The position numbers were made by a program, and so were the translations under genes. This document shows positions 17,210 through 26,169 of a stretch of 64,000 bases of DNA, piece after piece. The notes below the pieces were generated by a model. It ran no database searches. It saw only the letters and a list, made by a program, of their open reading frames with translations, and had not been told where the DNA came from. Origin of the DNA: Algoriphagus algorifonticola (lineage in GTDB: Bacteria > Bacteroidota > Bacteroidia > Cytophagales > Cyclobacteriaceae); contig NZ_VLOG01000053.1 of assembly GCF_007655305.1 (NCBI RefSeq), positions 48,633-112,632 of the forward strand, written 5' to 3'. The stretch's first letter is position 1, and each line of letters opens with the position of its first letter.

Positions 17210-17832
17210 AGTTCATGTATTATAACCCTATTTTCAAATTCTTCTATTCCTGTATCCGTAAAGTAAGGCCTCAACAAAAACCAAACCATTTCCAGATAGC
17301 TACTTTTATCCAATTCTTCTGCACCTGTTACTGCCTGCCTACTGATCCAACTTTCACTGGCCCAAACCAAAAGCGAGGACATTTTTTGTACGAAATCCTG
17401 ATTCCCTTTTGAGTCCAAAGCCCCCCTTGCTTCATTGAAAACCAACATTCCTTGCAATTGTAGCTCTTGCCAGGTCAAATGTTCCCTGTATTGCTTCGAA
17501 ATGTTTTCATACAACCTGGTCAAGTCCAGAGCATCTTTGTAAAAGAACACATACCGTTTTTGTAAGTCAAAATTAGAATTGAGAAAACGGTTAAAATCTT
17601 CAAAAAGTGGCAAAACACGAAATTCAGACAGTAAAAGCTTTTGTTCTTCCACAAAGTCACTGAATAAGGCATAAAGAATATCATTTTTTGTTCTGAAATG
17701 GTAACCAATATTTCCCAAACTAAGCCCACAGACATCTGAAATGTGCTGTAATCTAACATTGACGAAACCATCCCTGTTAAAAAGTTTCAGGGCTACCTCC
17801 TTAATTCTTGTTTTGGTATCTTTCCTAGGCAT
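17206..17832 (-). CDS. TetR/AcrR family transcriptional regulator (second of two)
   Basis: A 208-aa regulator with an N-terminal HTH (KTRIKEVALKLFNRDGFVNV, RLQHISDVCGLSLGNIGYHF, RTKNDILYALFSDF). The C-terminal helical domain is divergent from that of its paralogue at 16221-16835. It lies 76 bases downstream of hypA. A 6-bp inverted repeat just upstream (17875-17889) may be its own operator. Regulation of the hyp/huc genes is likely from position but not shown. Confidence 0.9.
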   Translation of the reverse strand: MPRKDTKTRIKEVALKLFNRDGFVNVRLQHISDVCGLSLGNIGYHFRTKNDILYALFSDFVEEQKLLLSEFRVLPLFEDFNRFLNSNFDLQKRYVFFYKDALDLTRLYENISKQYREHLTWQELQLQGMLVFNEARGALDSKGNQDFVQKMSSLLVWASESWISRQAVTGAEELDKSSYLEMVWFLLRPYFTDTGIEEFENRVIIHEL

Positions 17833-17874
17833 TGTAATCGGGAATTTAGTCTTCAGGCATATGCTTCACACTAG

Positions 17875-17889
17875 GTTTGACAATCAAAC
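17875..17889. promoter_or_regulatory. Inverted repeat upstream of the second TetR gene
   Basis: GTTTGA-CAA-TCAAAC is a perfect 6-bp inverted repeat with a 3-base spacer in the 76-base gap between hypA and the TetR gene. It is a plausible dimer-binding site; it differs from the TTAGAAA-type sites upstream of hucS. Confidence 0.3.
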
Positions 17890-17908
17890 GGCTTTGGCTC
17901 GAAGGAAG

Positions 17909-18256
17909 TCAATCAATAAGTTCAACCCCTGAAATCAACAACTCATTTCCCTGGGTTACCTTATTGGTAGGTTTATTACAAGAACAAACAAACTTATAAT
18001 TAACCACTTCCGATTCTTTATTACATTCATCGCAATGTACTAAAATAGGCAATACTTCAATACAAAGCTCGCAATCCCTATACTCTTTTCTTTCTGTAGC
18101 CACTACCGCTTCAAATGCATTTTGCATCAAAATGGGCTCAACATTGGAAAGTAGCCCAACTTTCATATGGATCTTTTTAATTCTTTTTCTTTCCTTTTCC
18201 GGATAGACTGAGTCAAGGGATCCGAAAATATTTTTGACCAATGATATTTCGTGCAT
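17909..18256 (-). CDS. hypA: Hydrogenase nickel metallochaperone HypA
   Basis: A 115-aa protein starting MHEISLV, where His 2 is the conserved nickel ligand, followed by the KKIHMKVGLLSNVEP strand typical of HypA. The zinc site is unusual: the first pair is CDEC, but the second reads VCSCNKPT, giving C-x-C where HypA normally has C-x-x-C. The end (TQGNELLISGVELID) matches the family. HypA works with HypB to insert nickel into the large subunit. It is spaced 2 bases from the DUF151 gene, within the hyp operon. Confidence 0.9.
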   Translation of the reverse strand: MHEISLVKNIFGSLDSVYPEKERKRIKKIHMKVGLLSNVEPILMQNAFEAVVATERKEYRDCELCIEVLPILVHCDECNKESEVVNYKFVCSCNKPTNKVTQGNELLISGVELID

Positions 18257-18258
18257 GA

Positions 18259-18834
18259 TTAGTTATTAATATTTTTTCTCTTTGCAATTACCTCTCTTAT
18301 CCTGACAGCGCTTTGATAATCTTCCTTTTCCAGTACCTTTTGTAAGAGGTTCTCCAATTCTTCCATGGTATACGAAGAAAAGGCAGTTCGCTTGCTTTCC
18401 CCTACATAAATGTCCATATCTATGCGTTGTTCCTCCAAAAGTTGCTTAGGAATTAAGATCGGGCTATCAAACCTTAAGGCTAAGGCAATAGCATCAGATG
18501 TCCTGCTGTCCACGCACAGCTCCTTACGCTCAGCCGTTTTGAAAACAATTTCGCTCTTAAAAATATTATCCTTGATCTCTTTAATCCAAACATATTCCAC
18601 TTTGGCGTGAAACAAACTCACCACATCGAAAAAAAGGTCATGGGTAAGTGGCCGCTGGGTTTTAATCTGCTCCAAAGCAACCCCAATGGATAAAGCTTCA
18701 GCCTCGCCAATAAGCAAAGGAAACCTGTTTTTTTTATCCAAGTCCTCCAAAATCAAAGCGAATTTACCAGGGAAATTCGTACTTGGTGACATGGCAACGA
18801 TAAAAACTTCCACCAATTCTAAAGTATCCTTCAT
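18259..18834 (-). CDS. DUF151 bifunctional-nuclease-family protein with UVR motif
   Basis: A 191-aa protein with the DUF151 (bifunctional nuclease, BfnA-like) domain over residues 1-140: FALILEDLDKKNRFPLLIGEAEALSI and then VDSRTSDAIALALRFDSPI. A C-terminal UVR-type motif (SYTMEELENLLQKVLEKEDY) is present, as in many Bacteroidetes members. Family members have been reported to have DNase/RNase activity. Here the gene is embedded between hypA (2-base gap) and the 68-aa gene (no gap), an unexpected place for a nuclease. Its role in hydrogenase expression or maturation is unknown. Confidence 0.88.
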   Translation of the reverse strand: MKDTLELVEVFIVAMSPSTNFPGKFALILEDLDKKNRFPLLIGEAEALSIGVALEQIKTQRPLTHDLFFDVVSLFHAKVEYVWIKEIKDNIFKSEIVFKTAERKELCVDSRTSDAIALALRFDSPILIPKQLLEEQRIDMDIYVGESKRTAFSSYTMEELENLLQKVLEKEDYQSAVRIREVIAKRKNINN

Positions 18835-19041
18835 TTAGCTGTAAGTTTTAATAAATCCACATAGTTCCTCAAGGTCATCAAACGGAGCGATGACATCACC
18901 CAAATGGATGAGCTTATAAAGAGCAGGGCCTTCTACCTCAATTACATAGCCATTCTGTGTCTCGATATGCTTCCCATGCTGAGTCAAAACCGGCAGGTTA
19001 AATTGCTTCATCATTTCTAACAAGCTCTCTGTCCCATTCAT
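18835..19041 (-). CDS. Unknown 68-aa protein in the hyp operon
   Basis: I do not recognise this small soluble protein. It starts MNGTESLLEMMKQFNLPVL and contains GYVIEVEGPALYKLIHLGDV and an acidic FDDLEELCGF end with one Cys. No signal or membrane segment is visible. Its stop abuts the start of the DUF151 gene and it follows the NHL gene by 12 bases, so translation as part of the operon is likely. The compact alpha/beta look suggests a small folded domain. Confidence 0.6.
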   Translation of the reverse strand: MNGTESLLEMMKQFNLPVLTQHGKHIETQNGYVIEVEGPALYKLIHLGDVIAPFDDLEELCGFIKTYS

Positions 19042-19053
19042 ATGTTAACCTTT

Positions 19054-20223
19054 TTAAGACATTTGTAAATCACACAATACGATCCGATGATTACCTGTAT
19101 CAGCAATTACTATTTGATTTTTCGCAGGAAACATACTAAAACTGAAAGGCCAGTACAGAGACTTTTCAGTGCCAAATACTGTCTCCCCAAATTCACTGCC
19201 CGTATAAAAATCCGGCTTACCAATCAAAGCGTCCGCAGATACACCATGCTCTTTAGGAATTTTTTCAAACCAGAGAATTCTCGAATTCCCTGTATCATTT
19301 ACAAAAACCCCCTCTTTGTAAAATCCTGCAAAATAACACCAATTCAATGTATTTGGACCTGGTGATAAGCCAAATTGGTTTTGCCCATTGGACTCAAAAT
19401 TGGGTTGGCCAACAAGACATGTCGCTTGCTGATTTAACGAATCTTTCCAATGATTCCAAAGGAGGACCCTATAGTACTGTGTATCTGTAATGGCCAACTC
19501 TCCTTTTGGCCCAAGGGCAACTCCATAAGGCCAAATGGCATTCTCTGGATCATAGCTTCTACTTTCCAAATTTTTTTGGCCAATAACCGCATCTGCCGCT
19601 TGCCCTGAACATTCAGGGATTTGATTAAAAACCAGTACCCTTCTATTACCGGTATCAGCCACAAATAATCTTTCATCATGCACAGCTATCCCGTATGGCC
19701 AATAAAGAGATTCAGCGGAAGGGTCTGAGTTAACTCCTTTTCTATTGGGTAGGTTACCTTGAAAATCCTCCTGACCCAACACAACATCCGCAGGTTGATG
19801 ATTTTGCTGAGGAAATTCCTTCCATATCAAAACCCTATGGTTCCATGCATCTGCTACAATTAACTTTTTCCCATCAGTCCATACTGCCGAAGGATATTGA
19901 AGGGATTGGGCAGAAGCTTCTCCACCTTCATTTCTACCGGTATTCTTTAAATCAGATTGACCGATAATCAAATCTGGTTTTTGCTTTTCACTCTTGGGAA
20001 TCTGATGCCAAATGAAAACCCTGTTTTGCCCTGTATCAGACACCAATAGTTTATTGCCATGAACATATACTCCTCTTGGGGCAAGAAATGGACTCTCCGT
20101 ATCCCCTAAAAAAAACTTACTTTTACCCTCAATTATTGGAATTTCCTTAGCAGGGCTTACGGAAGGAGCAGGAGCTCTTTTCAAGGTAATATTCAGCACT
20201 ATATTTGGTTCTTTTTTATCCAT
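19054..20223 (-). CDS. NHL-repeat beta-propeller protein of the hydrogenase locus
   Basis: I choose the ATG at 20223 (MDKKEPNIVLNITLKR), one base after the hypE stop, giving 389 aa; a longer frame would run 110 bases into hypE. At least five NHL-like blades are visible, each with a D-x-x-N-H/R-R-V/I core: VSDTGQNRVFIW, VADAWNHRVLIW, VADTGNRRVLVF, ITDTQYYRVLLW, VNDTGNSRILWF and IADTGNHRIVLC. There is no signal peptide, so it is cytosolic. NHL proteins are, as I recall, recurrent in group 2a hydrogenase loci. A scaffold role is inference. Confidence 0.85.
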   Translation of the reverse strand: MDKKEPNIVLNITLKRAPAPSVSPAKEIPIIEGKSKFFLGDTESPFLAPRGVYVHGNKLLVSDTGQNRVFIWHQIPKSEKQKPDLIIGQSDLKNTGRNEGGEASAQSLQYPSAVWTDGKKLIVADAWNHRVLIWKEFPQQNHQPADVVLGQEDFQGNLPNRKGVNSDPSAESLYWPYGIAVHDERLFVADTGNRRVLVFNQIPECSGQAADAVIGQKNLESRSYDPENAIWPYGVALGPKGELAITDTQYYRVLLWNHWKDSLNQQATCLVGQPNFESNGQNQFGLSPGPNTLNWCYFAGFYKEGVFVNDTGNSRILWFEKIPKEHGVSADALIGKPDFYTGSEFGETVFGTEKSLYWPFSFSMFPAKNQIVIADTGNHRIVLCDLQMS

Positions 20224-20224
20224 A

Positions 20225-21286
20225 TCAACAAATTCTCGGCAACTGCTCCCCAACCAACATATTGACAACCCTTCTCCCTCCAATTTGACTATGGAATACC
20301 ACCTGACCGGGATGTTGGTCGGCAACTTCTCCAATCACTGCTGCATGCAACCCATTTTCCCAACTTTTTAATTTTTGGACCACCTGATCCGCAATAGAAG
20401 CCTCTACAAATGCCACAAAAACTCCTTCATTGGCTACATATAGTGGGTCCAAACCCAATAATTCACAAGCTCCTGCGACTGATTCATCTACGGTGATGTC
20501 TTTTTGGTGAATGGCAATTCCTTTGGATAGAGACTGGGAGACCTCATTCAAAATGGTGGACAATCCGCCTCTGGTAGCATCCCTTAAAAAGTGAATTCCA
20601 TTTCCAAAATCTTCCAAAAGCTGCTCTACTATATGATTGAAATGACAGGTATCACTTTCTATATCGGATTCGAATTCCAAGCCCTCCCTCACACTCATGA
20701 TGGCAATACCGTGCCTTGCAATATCATTGGATATAATCACTTTATCCCCTGTTTTGATTCGGTCAACCGATATAGCTGCTTCTGGATGTACCTTTCCAAC
20801 ACCACTTGTGTTGATAAAAATCTTATCCCCTTTTCCACGCTCTACTACCTTGGTGTCCCCTGTTACTATTTTGACTCCGGCATGATCTGCTGCCTGTTTG
20901 ATATGCAATAATATTTCCCAAAAATCACTTACCCGTAAACCTTCCTCAATGATAAAAGACAATGAAATAAACGCCGCTTTGGCGCCACACATACAAAGGT
21001 CATTCACCGTCCCATTGATCGCCAGTTCCCCAATATTTCCTCCCGGAAAAAATATGGGAGAAACCACATAGCTATCTGTGGTAAATGCCATCTTTCCAGG
21101 AGTTACGTCAAAGACAGCCCCGTCATGTTGCTTGTCGAGGTATTCATTGGAAAGGACATCAAAAACCCCCGCATCCAGAAGTTTGTGGGTAAGCATGCCC
21201 CCACTACCATGTCCCATAGTGATGATCTCAAAATCTAGCTTGGGCATTGGACAAGATGCCGATAAAATACTTTTATAATCCGACAT
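20225..21286 (-). CDS. hypE: Hydrogenase maturation carbamoyl dehydratase HypE
   Basis: A 353-aa protein of the PurM-like ATP-binding family. Seen are GHGSGGMLTHKLL near the start, TTDSYVVSPIFFPGGNIG, VNDLCMCGA, ITGDTKV-like VTGDTKVVERG, and the diagnostic C-terminus LPRIC, whose terminal Cys carries the carbamoyl and then cyano group. It dehydrates HypF-supplied thiocarbamate to thiocyanate for the iron ligands. It follows hypD by 27 bases. Confidence 0.95.
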   Translation of the reverse strand: MSDYKSILSASCPMPKLDFEIITMGHGSGGMLTHKLLDAGVFDVLSNEYLDKQHDGAVFDVTPGKMAFTTDSYVVSPIFFPGGNIGELAINGTVNDLCMCGAKAAFISLSFIIEEGLRVSDFWEILLHIKQAADHAGVKIVTGDTKVVERGKGDKIFINTSGVGKVHPEAAISVDRIKTGDKVIISNDIARHGIAIMSVREGLEFESDIESDTCHFNHIVEQLLEDFGNGIHFLRDATRGGLSTILNEVSQSLSKGIAIHQKDITVDESVAGACELLGLDPLYVANEGVFVAFVEASIADQVVQKLKSWENGLHAAVIGEVADQHPGQVVFHSQIGGRRVVNMLVGEQLPRIC

Positions 21287-21313
21287 AAATTAAATTTATT
21301 CTGGTTTTAAGTG

Positions 21314-22420
21314 TCAGGCTTCAGTTAACTGACCGCTGATTTTGGAAAAATGGTAATAAGCAGCACAGGCGCCTTCACTGCTTACCATAGGCGCACCAAG
21401 TGGTCTTTCCGGTGTACAACCTTTTCCAAACTGTGGGCATTCATGTGGTTTCTTTATCCCTTTCAAGACCTGACCTGCAATACATTCCGGGTTTTCCTCC
21501 ACTTTGGGTATTTTGATAGAGAATTTTTTATTGGCATCAAATGCTGCATACTGCTCTTTTACTTGATATCCACTTAAGGGGATATTCCCCACTCCTCTCC
21601 ATTCCCTATCCGTAATTTCAAAAACCTCCTCAATCACTTTTCTTGCCTCCGGATTGCCCTCCGGCCTGACTACTCTGGCATACTGGTTTTCAAGTTTATG
21701 CTCACTTTTTTCTAATTGCTTGACTACCATTAATATCCCATGCAAAATATCTACAGGCTCAAACCCTGTAACGACAATAGGTACTTGGTATTTCTCTACC
21801 AGAGGGCCATATTCCCCAATTCCCATAATTGTACATACGTGTCCTGCTGCAAGAAAACCCTGTATATTTACCAAATCATCATTCATCACAGCATCTATAG
21901 CTGGAGGCACAAGGACATGAGAAGCCAGAATGGAGTAATTTTCCAATCCCTCCCTGTGGGCATGAAGCACAGAAAGGGCATTGGCAGGCGCAGTGGTCTC
22001 AAAGCCCACCGCAAAGAAAACCACCTGTTTATTAGGATTATCCTTGGCCAATTTCACAGCTTCCAAAGGAGAATACAATATCCTTACATCCGCTCCCTTG
22101 GACTTGGCTTCCAATAAACTATCTGTAGACCCCGGCACCCTTAACATATCTCCAAAGGAACATAAAATCACCTTTTCTTTAAGCGCCAGATAAACTGCTT
22201 TATCTATCAGGTGCATGGGCGTCACACAAACCGGACAACCTGGTCCATGAACCATGGTAATTTCTTTGGGAAGCAATTGGAGCAATCCATTTTTCACAAT
22301 ACTGTGGGTCTGTCCTCCACACACTTCCATGATCATCCAAGGTTTTGTACAGGATTGGCGTATTTCATCTAAATATTTCTTTACCAATTCAGGATTTCTG
22401 TATTCCGATAGGTATTTCAT
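21314..22420 (-). CDS. hypD: Hydrogenase iron-center assembly protein HypD
   Basis: A 368-aa protein containing the conserved motifs [20 protein letters not shown] and VGFETTAPA, plus the C-terminal cysteine set of the 4Fe-4S cluster ([26 protein letters not shown]). With HypC it forms the scaffold where Fe(CN)2CO is built. Full length for the family. It lies between hypC (82 bases) and hypE (27 bases). Confidence 0.96.
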   Translation of the reverse strand: MKYLSEYRNPELVKKYLDEIRQSCTKPWMIMEVCGGQTHSIVKNGLLQLLPKEITMVHGPGCPVCVTPMHLIDKAVYLALKEKVILCSFGDMLRVPGSTDSLLEAKSKGADVRILYSPLEAVKLAKDNPNKQVVFFAVGFETTAPANALSVLHAHREGLENYSILASHVLVPPAIDAVMNDDLVNIQGFLAAGHVCTIMGIGEYGPLVEKYQVPIVVTGFEPVDILHGILMVVKQLEKSEHKLENQYARVVRPEGNPEARKVIEEVFEITDREWRGVGNIPLSGYQVKEQYAAFDANKKFSIKIPKVEENPECIAGQVLKGIKKPHECPQFGKGCTPERPLGAPMVSSEGACAAYYHFSKISGQLTEA

Positions 22421-22502
22421 TTCGATCAGATTTTGTGGTTAAGTGAGTTTATTGTTTTTAGAGCAAGAAATTTAAAAATCAAGCCTTGCTTATAATATAA
22501 CC

Positions 22503-22820
22503 TTAAGCACCATCCGCCGATTGGCTTTTACTTGAATTGATGGAAGGCAGGTCGTTCCTGTCGGTTTGGGTATGTTCGATCAATTCATCAATTTCACCAA
22601 TCTGCTCTAGGTATTCGAATGATTTCATTGCCTCCTCCTCGTCCACAATACTGATGGCAACGCCAACATGGACAAGCACATAATCCCCAACTTTTGCTTG
22701 GGGAACCATTTCAAGGCTGGCCTGCTTTATAATGCCTCCAAATTGGATTTTAGCCATTCTGACCAGACCATCATACATGGTCTCTATACTTTTTATTTTA
22801 CCGGGAATCGCCAAGCACAT
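22503..22820 (-). CDS. hypC: Hydrogenase assembly chaperone HypC
   Basis: A 105-aa HypC/HupF-type chaperone. It starts MCLAIPGKI with the functional Cys 2, and has VGDYVLVHVGVAISIVDEEEA. It shuttles the Fe(CN)2CO unit from HypD to the large subunit. The C-terminal 25 residues (HTQTDRNDLPSINSSKSQSADGA) are a longer polar tail than usual. The gene overlaps the hypF end by 23 bases. Confidence 0.95.
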   Translation of the reverse strand: MCLAIPGKIKSIETMYDGLVRMAKIQFGGIIKQASLEMVPQAKVGDYVLVHVGVAISIVDEEEAMKSFEYLEQIGEIDELIEHTQTDRNDLPSINSSKSQSADGA

Positions 22821-25128
22821 AAGATTTTATTTTAAGGTTTTGTGATCTATTTTTTATATGATACCAGGCCATTTGGCCAAGGGATATATTCTCGTCATTG
22901 GGTGACAACTGTTCATGGAATAAAAGTTGATATTCATCCCCCAAGTATTGCTGAAGCAAATCAACCAAAAGGGCATTTTGGAAAACTCCTCCTGAAAATC
23001 CAATTTTCCTACAAGATGTATTTTGGATGACTTGAGAAATGATGTGAACCAAGGTCAGATGAAATTTGGCAGCAATAAGGCCTGAATCCAAGCCGTTTGA
23101 CTTATCCTTTATTATTTGAGAAATTAAATCAGCACCCGAAATCTTATCTTTTACAATGGAATCCATAAAATAAGATTGGGTAGCAGCATGACCATTTGCG
23201 TCAAAGTAGTTCCTGGCCAATTGTTCCAATAGCATGGCGGCCTCCCCTTCATAGGTGTTGAAATCACAAAGCCCTAAGATGGAAGAGACCGCATCAAAAA
23301 TCCTCCCCATGCTGTTGGTTTGGGCATGGCCACCTTTATCAAGCATTTTGGTATAAAGTACCCATTCGGTAGTAGAATACTTTTCTTTGAGGAAGTCAAG
23401 CGGTTCTCCTGTATGATAATAAAGCACCAAAGCCGAAAGTCGTGGTTCAATGGACATTTTGTCCCCCAGGATATAATCAAAATAGTCAAAAGAACAAACC
23501 CGCTCAAATTCTCCTGAATTGAAAACAAAAAATTCTGAGCCCCATAAAGCTTCATCATTTCCAAATCCCAGCCCATCCCAAATCACTCCCAAGATGGGTT
23601 CATCAGCATCAAGAGCAGCATGTTCCCAAAGCAAGGCGGCAAAGTGTGCTTCATGATGGGGAACTTCTGTAACATTCACATGAGGGAAATTGCCTGAAAA
23701 CCTTCTGCTATGGTACAAAGGATGCTTATCCATCAATATTTGCTGAGGTTGGATACCAGTAAGGTCTAAAAACTTGGTCAAAGTGTCCAGGTATCTCTCC
23801 TGTGTATCAAAACTGTCCAGGTTTCCTAAGTACTGACTCACATAAACATTATACACATCCCAAAGTGCAAAAGTAGCTTTTAAATCAGCCCCTAATGCTA
23901 AAATCGGAAGCTCAGTTTTTATCCTGACCTTATTCCAAAAAGACGGGGCCAAGCCCCTGCTCCTTCTCAGAATTATTTTTTGTTGGGAATTTTCAGCAAT
24001 GCGCAAAACGCTATCATCTTGAGGGAAATGGATTTCCCTATTGTGATAAATGACGGCATCGGCAATTCCGAGAAGATTTTGTATGGCTTCTTGATCTTTA
24101 AATTGCAAGGGGCTTAGGTGAAGGTTACCGCTAGTGGCAATAATCGGTTTGCCAACTTTTCTGGAAATAAGGAACATCAATGGGTCTGCAGGCAAGTAAA
24201 CACCTAAAAGAGAAAGACCTGGAGCAACCCAAGCTTGAGTGCCATGAAGAGCAGTATATTCCTTCGGTTTGCAAAGCACAATGGGCCGGGCAGCTGACCT
24301 TAACAACTCTATTTCTTCATGTGAAACTGTGAAAAAATCTGAAAGCATATTTTCATCATGAACCATCAAGGCTAAGGGTTTTCTGGGCCTCTGCTTTCTT
24401 TTTCTGAGTAATTTTACAGCATCCGAATTGGTAGCATCTGTTAGCAATAAAAAGCCTCCTGTTCCCTTTACTGCAAGAATTCCACCTGATTGGATAATAG
24501 TTACGGCATGATCTACAAAATCAATGGGCTTAGAAATAGTAGGACCCGTTTCGGGAAAAATCCTCAAATCTATTGGACAATCAGGACATGAATTGGTTTG
24601 GGAGTGAAAGCGCCTGTCATGTTCGTCGTGATATTCATCCATACAAGAAGAACACATCTCAAAATTCCCCATGGATGAGCGATGCCTATCATAAGGAATG
24701 CCTCTTAGGATAGAATACCTGGGACCGCATTGTGTACAGGAAATAAAAGGATATTGATAGCGCCTGCTATTTGGATTTAACAACTCCGATTGACAGGACA
24801 TACAAACTCCAAAATCTGGACTGACGTTGGCACTCTTACTCTCACCTTCTTGAGAGGGTAGAATCTGAAAATCCTTGGTAATGTCTCCTATGTTGGAAAT
24901 TTGCTCAATCTGTAAATTGGAAATTACTGCCAGTGGCGAAAGCTTGGATTGTAATTCTTCCAAAAACTCATCGAGATCAAGTTTTGAACAATAGACTTCT
25001 ACGGTTACTCCTTTGCTTGTATTGAATACCTTACCGCCCAAGCCCTTTGCTTGAGCAATGCGCGAAACGTGTGGCCTAAACCCCACTCCCTGCACCTGTC
25101 CTTCAATATGAACGCTCCAAAATGGCAC
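22798..25128 (-). CDS. hypF: Carbamoyltransferase HypF
   Basis: A 776-aa multidomain protein. Domains in order are an acylphosphatase-like domain (IEGQVQGVGFRPHVSRIA), zinc-finger pairs (CMSC, CTQC, CSSC, CPDC), a YrdC-like domain (GGILAVKGTGGFLLLTDAT) and a Kae1/carbamoyltransferase-like domain with HHEAHFAALLWEH and FSGGVFQNALL. It converts carbamoyl phosphate and ATP to carbamoyl-AMP and loads HypE. Start is GTG at 25126-25128, overlapping the hypB stop (TAGTG). Full length. Confidence 0.95.
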   Translation of the reverse strand: MPFWSVHIEGQVQGVGFRPHVSRIAQAKGLGGKVFNTSKGVTVEVYCSKLDLDEFLEELQSKLSPLAVISNLQIEQISNIGDITKDFQILPSQEGESKSANVSPDFGVCMSCQSELLNPNSRRYQYPFISCTQCGPRYSILRGIPYDRHRSSMGNFEMCSSCMDEYHDEHDRRFHSQTNSCPDCPIDLRIFPETGPTISKPIDFVDHAVTIIQSGGILAVKGTGGFLLLTDATNSDAVKLLRKRKQRPRKPLALMVHDENMLSDFFTVSHEEIELLRSAARPIVLCKPKEYTALHGTQAWVAPGLSLLGVYLPADPLMFLISRKVGKPIIATSGNLHLSPLQFKDQEAIQNLLGIADAVIYHNREIHFPQDDSVLRIAENSQQKIILRRSRGLAPSFWNKVRIKTELPILALGADLKATFALWDVYNVYVSQYLGNLDSFDTQERYLDTLTKFLDLTGIQPQQILMDKHPLYHSRRFSGNFPHVNVTEVPHHEAHFAALLWEHAALDADEPILGVIWDGLGFGNDEALWGSEFFVFNSGEFERVCSFDYFDYILGDKMSIEPRLSALVLYYHTGEPLDFLKEKYSTTEWVLYTKMLDKGGHAQTNSMGRIFDAVSSILGLCDFNTYEGEAAMLLEQLARNYFDANGHAATQSYFMDSIVKDKISGADLISQIIKDKSNGLDSGLIAAKFHLTLVHIISQVIQNTSCRKIGFSGGVFQNALLVDLLQQYLGDEYQLLFHEQLSPNDENISLGQMAWYHIKNRSQNLKIKSYVLGDSR

Positions 25129-25853
25129 TAGACAGCAACTGAATCTGATGATTTTTTCTCTTTGATTTTAGCTTTTAGCCAATTACACCAAGCCTCAATG
25201 CCCGTTCCGTCCAAAGAAGAAACTTCAATTACCTCGATACTGGGATTAATGGCCCTGGCATCATTGGTGACCGCCTCGACGCTAAATGGGAGATAAGGCA
25301 GAAGGTCTGCCTTGGAAACCAACATCATTTCGCTGGTCAAAAACATTTTAGGATACTTTTGAGGCTTATCATCACCTTCTGTGGTGGCAATAAGTGTAAC
25401 CCTATAATCTTCCCCAAGATCAAAAGAGGCTGGACAAACTAAATTGCCTACATTTTCAACGAAGAGCACATCCAAACCGGAAATATCAAAACTCTTTAGA
25501 GCCTGCCACACCATCTGGGCCTCCAAATGGCAAATACCTCCCGTCACAATCTGTAAAGCTCTCCCTCCTACTTCCTTGATGCGGTCTGCATCTCTTTCCG
25601 TTTCAAGGTCACCAACAAGAATACCCATGCTTATCTCATCCTTTAATCGTTTGACTGTTTCTTGCATAAGTGTGGTTTTACCGCTTCCAGCAGATGAGGT
25701 GATGTTGATCATCAGCACTTTTTTTTCCGCCATCTGATTGCGGATACTCTCTGCCACAAAATCATTGGCCTGAAGCAAATGGATGGTGGTATTGTCACAG
25801 GTAATGGTACCCCTGACATTTTTACTGGACTTAGGTACTTTGGTATTGGACAT
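25128..25853 (-). CDS. hypB: Nickel-inserting GTPase HypB
   Basis: A 241-aa SIMIBI-class GTPase. The P-loop SSAGSGKTTL, VGDLETERDADR, TGGICHLEAQMVW (Cys/His nickel/zinc site) and VENVGNLVCPASFDLG are all present. The N-terminal CxxCGC high-affinity nickel motif and the His-rich stretch seen in some HypB proteins are absent. It is the first gene of the hyp operon; the upstream DNA (25854-25960) is AT-rich and carries a motif related to that before hucS. Confidence 0.95.
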   Translation of the reverse strand: MSNTKVPKSSKNVRGTITCDNTTIHLLQANDFVAESIRNQMAEKKVLMINITSSAGSGKTTLMQETVKRLKDEISMGILVGDLETERDADRIKEVGGRALQIVTGGICHLEAQMVWQALKSFDISGLDVLFVENVGNLVCPASFDLGEDYRVTLIATTEGDDKPQKYPKMFLTSEMMLVSKADLLPYLPFSVEAVTNDARAINPSIEVIEVSSLDGTGIEAWCNWLKAKIKEKKSSDSVAV

Positions 25854-25910
25854 AATGTAATCGTGTTTTTTTCCAATATACCATTAAAAAAACCTTAAGC
25901 AGTGATTTAG

Positions 25911-25930
25911 TAATTTTTTTCTAAAAATCA
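25911..25930. promoter_or_regulatory. AT-rich TTTCTAAAAAT motif upstream of hypB
   Basis: The stretch TAATTTTTTTCTAAAAATCA lies about 60 bases before the hypB start. It contains the TTTCTAA half-site and spacing seen in the big palindrome before hucS. It could be bound by the same regulator. The match is short and AT-rich, hence low confidence. Confidence 0.3.
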
Positions 25931-26022
25931 TTTAGGCCTACCAACAGATGCCTTAACTTAAAAAAATGAAGAGGCTGTCTCAGAATAAATTTAAATTCAC
26001 AGAATAGCCCCAAATGAGCGAT

Positions 26023-26059
26023 AGAGGCCGATTTTCATTAAATCGGCCTCTGTTTTTTT
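26023..26059 (+). terminator. Intrinsic-terminator-like hairpin inside the IS end
   Basis: A perfect 12-bp stem (AGAGGCCGATTT / AAATCGGCCTCT) with a 5-base loop is followed on the plus strand by GTTTTTTT. It lies in the 187 bases between the IS end and the transposase stop; read on the minus strand it has no T-run. It probably blocks incoming transcription. Confidence 0.6.
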
Positions 26060-26169
26060 GAATGCTGTTCAAAAATTCTTGTTTTGTGCCATTTCTTTAA
26101 CTTTTTCATTTTCTATTTCGGTAATGGAAAATCCCTGCCTGTTTGAGTGACCAGAAGGCTTCTTTAAAG

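Noticed and set aside
19054..20334. Longer NHL-protein start at 20334
   Set aside because: It would overlap hypE by 110 bases; the ATG at 20223 gives tight one-base spacing after the hypE stop.
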